A DNA stretch of 64,000 bases, taken from NCBI RefSeq assembly GCF_905147045.1, contig NC_065890.1:1054001-1118000 (forward strand), written 5' to 3'. The translations under genes and the position numbers were made by a program. The notes beneath the pieces were generated by a model, which was not told where the DNA came from, made no database searches, and saw nothing but the letters and a program-made list of their open reading frames with translations. Shown here piece after piece: positions 59,526 to 64,000 of the stretch. The stretch comes from Nymphalis io. Lineage: Eukaryota > Arthropoda > Insecta > Lepidoptera > Nymphalidae. Within the stretch, counting starts at the first letter, position 1; every line of letters starts with the position of its first letter.

Positions 59526-59823
59526 TAACAGCCTGTGAATGTCCCACTGCTGGGCTAAAGGCCTCCTCTCCTCTTTTTGAGGAGAAGGTTTGGAGCTTAT
59601 TCCACCACGCTGCTCCAATGCGGGTTGGTGGAATACACATGTGGCAGAATTTCAGTGAAATTAGACACATGCAGGTTTCCTCACGATGTTTTCCTTCACC
59701 GTAAAGCACGAGATGAATTATAATCACAAATTAAGCACATGAAAATTCAGTGGTGCTTGCCCGGGTTTGAACCCACGATCATCGGTTAAGATTCACATGT
59801 TCTTACCACTGGGCCATCTCGGC
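59526..59823 (-). repeat. tRNA-derived SINE (Metulj-like), young subfamily, with target-site duplication
   Basis: Carries the same subfamily marks as 41053-41355. The repeat tataccgtaat lies on both sides (about 59503 and 59825). Confidence 0.95.
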
Positions 59824-59826
59824 TTA

Positions 59827-60000
59827 TACCGTAATAAGTTTCATAAATCTTATCTTTAAAACTCCTCGCATTTATCCCGAAATAATATCGGGGGATCAAA
59901 ATTGTAAATTAAACTAAGGAAGTGCTTTCCACCGTTCATATAACTATACATTATTTATTTTTTCTGTGTGAATGTATCTTGTTGGCTTTACTGGCCTTTA
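59827..60000. other. Unique DNA
   Basis: Nothing recognisable. Confidence 0.4.
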
Positions 60001-60250
60001 CAGCGTCACCGAGCGTTGTGGCGAGTACTAGACTCCGCCTTGAAATTTGAGCCTTGTCGGGCTCCGCGTGACGTCCATCCTGAGGGTGTCTCCTACGAGA
60101 TCGCACCTCGTCTTAGGACATAATCGGTGGGGTGGGAAGCACTAGTCAGGGACCTCGTTTCCGCCGGCGGAAAATGTGTGTTGGGTATAGTGTCTTCCCT
60201 TCGAAGGGAAAATACTTTATAATTATTGTTCCACACTATATATACCCAAT
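60001..60250. repeat. GC-rich unclassified repeat with nested palindromes
   Basis: The GC content rises sharply compared with the flanks. At the right end ttgggtatagtgt (60181-60193) has an inverted partner, acactatatatacccaa (60232-60248). Between them lies the perfect palindrome ttcccttcgaagggaa (60195-60210). This looks like the end of a transposon, but I cannot classify it. Confidence 0.5.
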
Positions 60251-60974
60251 AACAAATAACTAGAAAGTGCGATTCAGAAATGCGACACATTGAATAAGCG
60301 ACATCTATCGCTATCGGGTTGTAACATACGAAATATACAAGTAGCTTAAAAGTGAAACATTTAGGCGACGATATTGTTATACGATAACAATCATGCTAAT
60401 AGTCTAGAATTCACATATAATTTTGTTTAGCGATATACTTGATTATTTATAAACTAAAAGAAAAATATATATCCTCTTCGTAAAAGCAACATTCTACCTC
60501 ATACAATAAAAGCTTCACCAATATACTTACAACGTAATAATACTACAAATAGTCAGGACGTTAATAAAAAACTCTTAGTACTATAAACGTAGATCGGCGA
60601 ATGTTATTTCAATTTTATTTTAGAGTGCGGTTACTACCACGGTTTCGCAAAATGGATTACATCGAGAAATCGATTCTGCCAAAACTGAAATAGCTACGTT
60701 CTGCGAAAACCGGTCATGGACTGTTTACAATTCGACGTCATTTTATATATGCAAGCGGATATATGTTCTATGTTATGCAAACGTTGATTTTTATAAAGTA
60801 TATAACGTATTGGAATGAGATTTTTTTTTATTTTTATGCGTGATCGTTTGAATGTTTCGAATTCACGCTGATGTGGTTTCGCTAGACTATATATAGACCC
60901 AGTTAAGAATATATAAGCAGAAAATATATACCCAATTATTTCTAATGCTATAATTACTCTATATGTTATACCGT
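60251..60974. other. Non-coding DNA upstream of gene D
   Basis: Searched on the minus strand for a beta-subunit first exon ending in phase 1; none is convincing. Confidence 0.4.
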
Positions 60975-61277
60975 AACCGTAACAGCCTGTGAATGTCCCA
61001 CTGCTGGGCTAAAGGCCTCCTCTCCTCTTTTTGAGGAGAAGGTTTGGAGCTTATTCCACCACGCTGCTCCAATGCGGGTTGGTAGAATTCACATGTGGCA
61101 GAATTTCAGTGAAATTAGACACATGCAGGTTTCCTCACGATGTTTTCCTTCACCGTAAAGCACGAGATGAATTATAATCACAAATTAAGCACATGAAAAT
61201 TCAGTGGTGCTTGCCCGGGTTTGAACCCACGATCATCGGTTAAGATTCACGCGTTCTTACCACAGGACCATCTCGGC
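60975..61277 (-). repeat. tRNA-derived SINE (Metulj-like), young subfamily
   Basis: Nearly identical to 41053-41355 and 59526-59823: ctgggctaaaggcctcctct, accgtaaagcacgagatg, and the head complement accacaggaccatctcggc. Confidence 0.96.
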
Positions 61278-62357
61278 TAAGACTAAATTAATGAACATTT
61301 ATTTTTGCAGGAATGGAGGCTGACTGACAAATGGTTCACCTAAAATAAGTGGCCACTCCTTTAGTCACTTTTGTCCTTCAAACCAGAAGCAATAAATTAT
61401 TAATTTTAGGGGTTGTGTAACTGAATGTCATCGGTATATATTACAAATAACAGTAAATAATAATAAAAGTTATGTTTAAATTAAGTTTCAATAAGTAAGT
61501 TCGTTTCTATAACAAAAATCTGCAGATATTTTTAAGTTTGTAACTTAATAAATTTAAAACTTAATCTTAAGTAAATAATCTTAAATTAATTAAATCTTAA
61601 ATATTACATAGGCGCAGGATATATACGTATACGGTGAGTGGGTGGTACCAAACAGTTGGTTCAGCAATCCATCTACGACATCAACGGAACTGTTTTGTAA
61701 AACATTTAATAAAGATATGTACCACATACATATAGCTAACGGTCAATTAAATGTTACTCAGCAAAATTGTTTCGTTGTACGAATGTAATGTTCTGGACAA
61801 CCCTGGTGGTAAATGTGCTCTTTCCAACGCTGAAGTATTTGCTCGCGACACACTTGACCTGCTTGTTTGCGTTAGATCAATACGTAGAATGAAATAGTAA
61901 CAGACTATTTTCCTCTTTGTTTATACAAGCTAAGTTATCTTCACAGAGCTTTATGCACAGCACGTACATTATCTGTGGACACTTCAGGGCAAATTTTCGA
62001 AGTAAGTTTTTTCTCGGGTACTTTTCTTAGTAAGTTAATTATACACTTTATGGTACTAAAATAAACTTTGCTTTAATGCAAATATGCGTTATTCAAGCAA
62101 GCTGTTATAAGTTTTGTTCTGATCGTTTTGCATCGTAATTTTTAAGGATGATTTATAATTTGAACCGGAAGAAACTCAACAGTTACTCTATTCCATCACT
62201 GAAATTGCAAAATTATGATTAAATACACCTTAATTTATATTTGTATGTATATTCTCATTTTCGTATTTCTTTTTTTAAATATTATTTTAAGAACTATAAG
62301 CATGGGCGGCAATTTGGTCATAATGTGTTTAAGCATGTGAGCCTTAATTCCTGTTTT
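61278..62357. other. Non-coding DNA upstream of gene D
   Basis: No exon or clear repeat. A short stretch at 61770-61900 is richer in G+C without a convincing frame. Confidence 0.4.
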
Positions 62358-62475
62358 TTTTTATAGAATAGATAGGCGGAGCAAATGAGCCACCTGATGG
62401 TAAGTGATCACCGTGGTAGAATATCTAATAAGTGAGTGGTACCTACCCAGACGAGCTTGCACATAGCCTTGCATA
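62358..62475 (-). repeat. ~270-bp poly(A) retroposon with internal deletion
   Basis: Retains the tail (tagataggcggagcaaatga, cacctgatggtaagtgatca) joined directly to the 5' part (ggtagaatatctaataagtg and 'acgagcttgcaca'). Confidence 0.88.
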
Positions 62476-63224
62476 AAATTTCTTAAAAATAGTTTTTTTA
62501 ACTTTTATCTGAATGATCATTGGTCAGTGGCAGTCGATGACTTAATAGTCGACCAATGAGCGTTCAGTTTGACGCAAATTTAATTAACCTGACTTTGACC
62601 AAAGTTTTAGAAACTAGCGGTTACTATTTGTAAATAATCCTTCTATAAGACCAATTTAATTTACTTTACTTTAATTTAATTTAGGTTACAAATAAACAAC
62701 CAATAGGTCTAAATCGTAATAAATCTTAAAATAACCATCTAAACAATTATTAGGCCCAAGAATATAAGAACGCAACAGTCTTGACTGATCTTAATACAGA
62801 CTATAAAATAATAAAACAAATATTGTCAGCAATTAAATAAAATTAGCCATTTTTTTTAAATGGTCTATCAACCATAAGTTAACGTGTTGTTTAAACACAC
62901 AGGGTTTGTTTATAAAACCGATGTGACATGCCGAGTGTGGAGTACTCGCGTAAATGATTGAAAAACCAGTTTACAGAACTTTTTATACTAATCAAAATGC
63001 TCTGGCACTTTCAAGTGATGAATCGATGGCTTCCCGTTTACTATTGGGTTATTTTATTATGCTTTGTTTATTTTTTTGTAATTCGTTAAAATTAATGGTA
63101 CGCTCTTAATATTTTTTGATTCGTAAACATATTTATATATATAAATATATATAGATATATATATATGTATATATGTCGTGTATATAAAATATGTATATAC
63201 TCCAAAAACATAAATAGCGGTAAG
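62476..63224. other. AT-rich DNA
   Basis: No exon seen. TA-rich simple sequence at 63130-63200. Confidence 0.4.
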
Positions 63225-63600
63225 CAAATCCTTACTTATATTATAAATGCGAAGTGAATTTATTTGTTCGTTACACTTTTTTTTTATAGAGTAGGAAGGC
63301 GGACGAGCATATGGGCCACCTGATGGTAAGTGGTCACCAACACCCTTAGACATTGGTATTGTAAGAAATGTCAACCATCGCTTACACAGGCAATGCGCCT
63401 CCAACCTTGGGAACTAAGACACTGGATCACTCACCCTTCAAACCGGAACACAACAATATCAAGTACTGCCGTTTTGCGGTAGAATATCTGATGAGTGGGT
63501 GGTACCTACCCAGACGAGCTTGCACAAAGCCCTACCACCAGTAAAACACTTTGACGTCTTAACTACTCATGCGATCATCATGAATTTTTGTATACATGTT
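63225..63600 (+). repeat. Old dispersed repeat (TGTTACGCTTTC family) split by an insertion
   Basis: The left part (63225-63277: 'ataaatgcgaagtgaattta', 'ttgttcgttacac') and right part (63544-63600: 'gacgtcttaactactcatgc', 'gatcatcatgaatttttgta') align with 56400-56530 when the element at 63278-63543 is removed. Confidence 0.75.
63278..63543 (-). repeat. ~270-bp poly(A) retroposon, full length, nested
   Basis: Plus strand begins tttttttatagagtaggaag, runs through ggcggacgagcatatgggcc, and ends gcttgcacaaagccctacca ccag. The native strand is minus, with a poly(A) tail. A central section of about 25 bases, present at 27608-27903, is deleted. Flanked by acacttt on both sides. Confidence 0.92.
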
Positions 63601-63603
63601 ACA

Positions 63604-63633
63604 TATACATACATACATACATACATACATATG
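63604..63633. repeat. (CATA)n microsatellite
   Basis: About seven tetranucleotide units. Confidence 0.95.
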
Positions 63634-63658
63634 ATACAAAATAAGGAAACCTAATACC

Positions 63659-63850
63659 TTTTTTTTACTCGCAGTGGAAACCTTCAGAAAGGTACCCGGG
63701 TCCTATGGGGGTGGAACCGGGTTATGTGGGATTCTTACCCACTAAAACCACTGCGACGGCCGTCCTCAGCACGGATCGGAGAGGCTGCGGGATCGTGTTG
63801 ATATAACGCATCCGCGGCCTCTCCTGTTAATACCTGATACCTGGCATAAG
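63659..63850 (-). mobile_element. 3' UTR fragment of a LINE-type element
   Basis: Begins with a T-run on the plus strand, followed by GC-rich sequence unlike its surroundings ('acccgggtcctatgggggtg', 'ccactgcgacggccgtcctc', 'catccgcggcctctcctg'). The T-run fits a poly(A) tail on the minus strand. I could not read an ORF end. Confidence 0.5.
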
Positions 63851-64000
63851 GTAACCTTACCTAACACTAGTTATATATACATAAATACGATTAACAAAAG
63901 TGACATAATTCAACAATGATATCTGTTACGTTTTATATTAATTAGCACGGTGACATCTCGCGCAGTGACATCTCGTGGTTGAGGTATCGTTGTCACAGTC

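Noticed and set aside
38580..59727. Minus-strand frames of 62-86 codons reading 'GEGKHREETCMCLIS'
   Set aside because: They recur in every Metulj-like SINE on the same strand and have no start or conservation of their own; chance open frames.
599..61277. tRNA genes suggested by A- and B-box sequences in many places
   Set aside because: Each tRNA-like head is attached to a common ~230-base body and found many times; these are SINEs, not functional tRNA genes.
63057..63404. Minus-strand frame of 115 codons with Ile/Tyr repeats
   Set aside because: It crosses a TA microsatellite and a retroposon; not a gene.
1..64000. CRISPR arrays, operons, ribosome binding sites
   Set aside because: The DNA is clearly eukaryotic, with introns and retroposons; the periodic repeats seen are microsatellites and SINEs.

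Overview
The window is AT-rich eukaryotic nuclear DNA with small exons, GT-AG introns and many short retroposons. The encoded proteins (insect-type Na,K-ATPase beta subunits, a LAMP) and the tRNA-headed SINEs, which resemble the Metulj-type SINEs of butterflies, suggest a lepidopteran, probably a butterfly. The species cannot be named from the sequence alone.

The core of the window is a cluster of four Na+/K+-ATPase beta-subunit (Nervana-type) genes, called A to D here. Gene A (minus, 8577-15702, 277 aa) is divergent, with a very short cytoplasmic tail. Gene B (minus, 22778-35227, 323 aa) is the canonical form, with a first intron of about 10 kb. Gene C (plus, 46854-53303, 326 aa) is also canonical but lacks two introns that the others share. 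Gene D (minus, 55221-58388) lacks its first exon, which was not found in the window. I rebuilt all four exon by exon from splice sites and reading phase. All keep the six cysteines of the three family disulphides. A, B and D share an intron/phase layout, which points to local duplication.

Other genes: at the left edge, the first two coding exons of a LAMP-family lysosomal membrane glycoprotein (minus, 1040-1642), with the rest beyond the window. At 36886-37768 (minus), just upstream of gene B, lies a small two-exon gene for a secreted Q/N/G/Y-rich protein with its own TATA box.

Mobile elements: a decayed non-LTR retrotransposon of the R4/Dong type (minus, about 3075-6772) with tandem Myb-like domains, a reverse transcriptase and a C-terminal zinc-knuckle/endonuclease region; the 3' end of a jockey/CR1-like LINE (42745-43138); at least 13 clear copies of one tRNA-derived SINE and fragments of it; two further SINE-like families; a roughly 270-bp poly(A)-tailed element whose 3' tail matches the LINE; and an older dispersed repeat. 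The rest is AT-rich intronic and intergenic DNA with microsatellites and a few striking perfect inverted repeats.

Functionally, beta subunits chaperone the Na+/K+ pump alpha subunit to the plasma membrane and tune its ion affinity. The cluster would offer the alpha subunit several partners, B and C being ordinary ones and A and D probably specialised.
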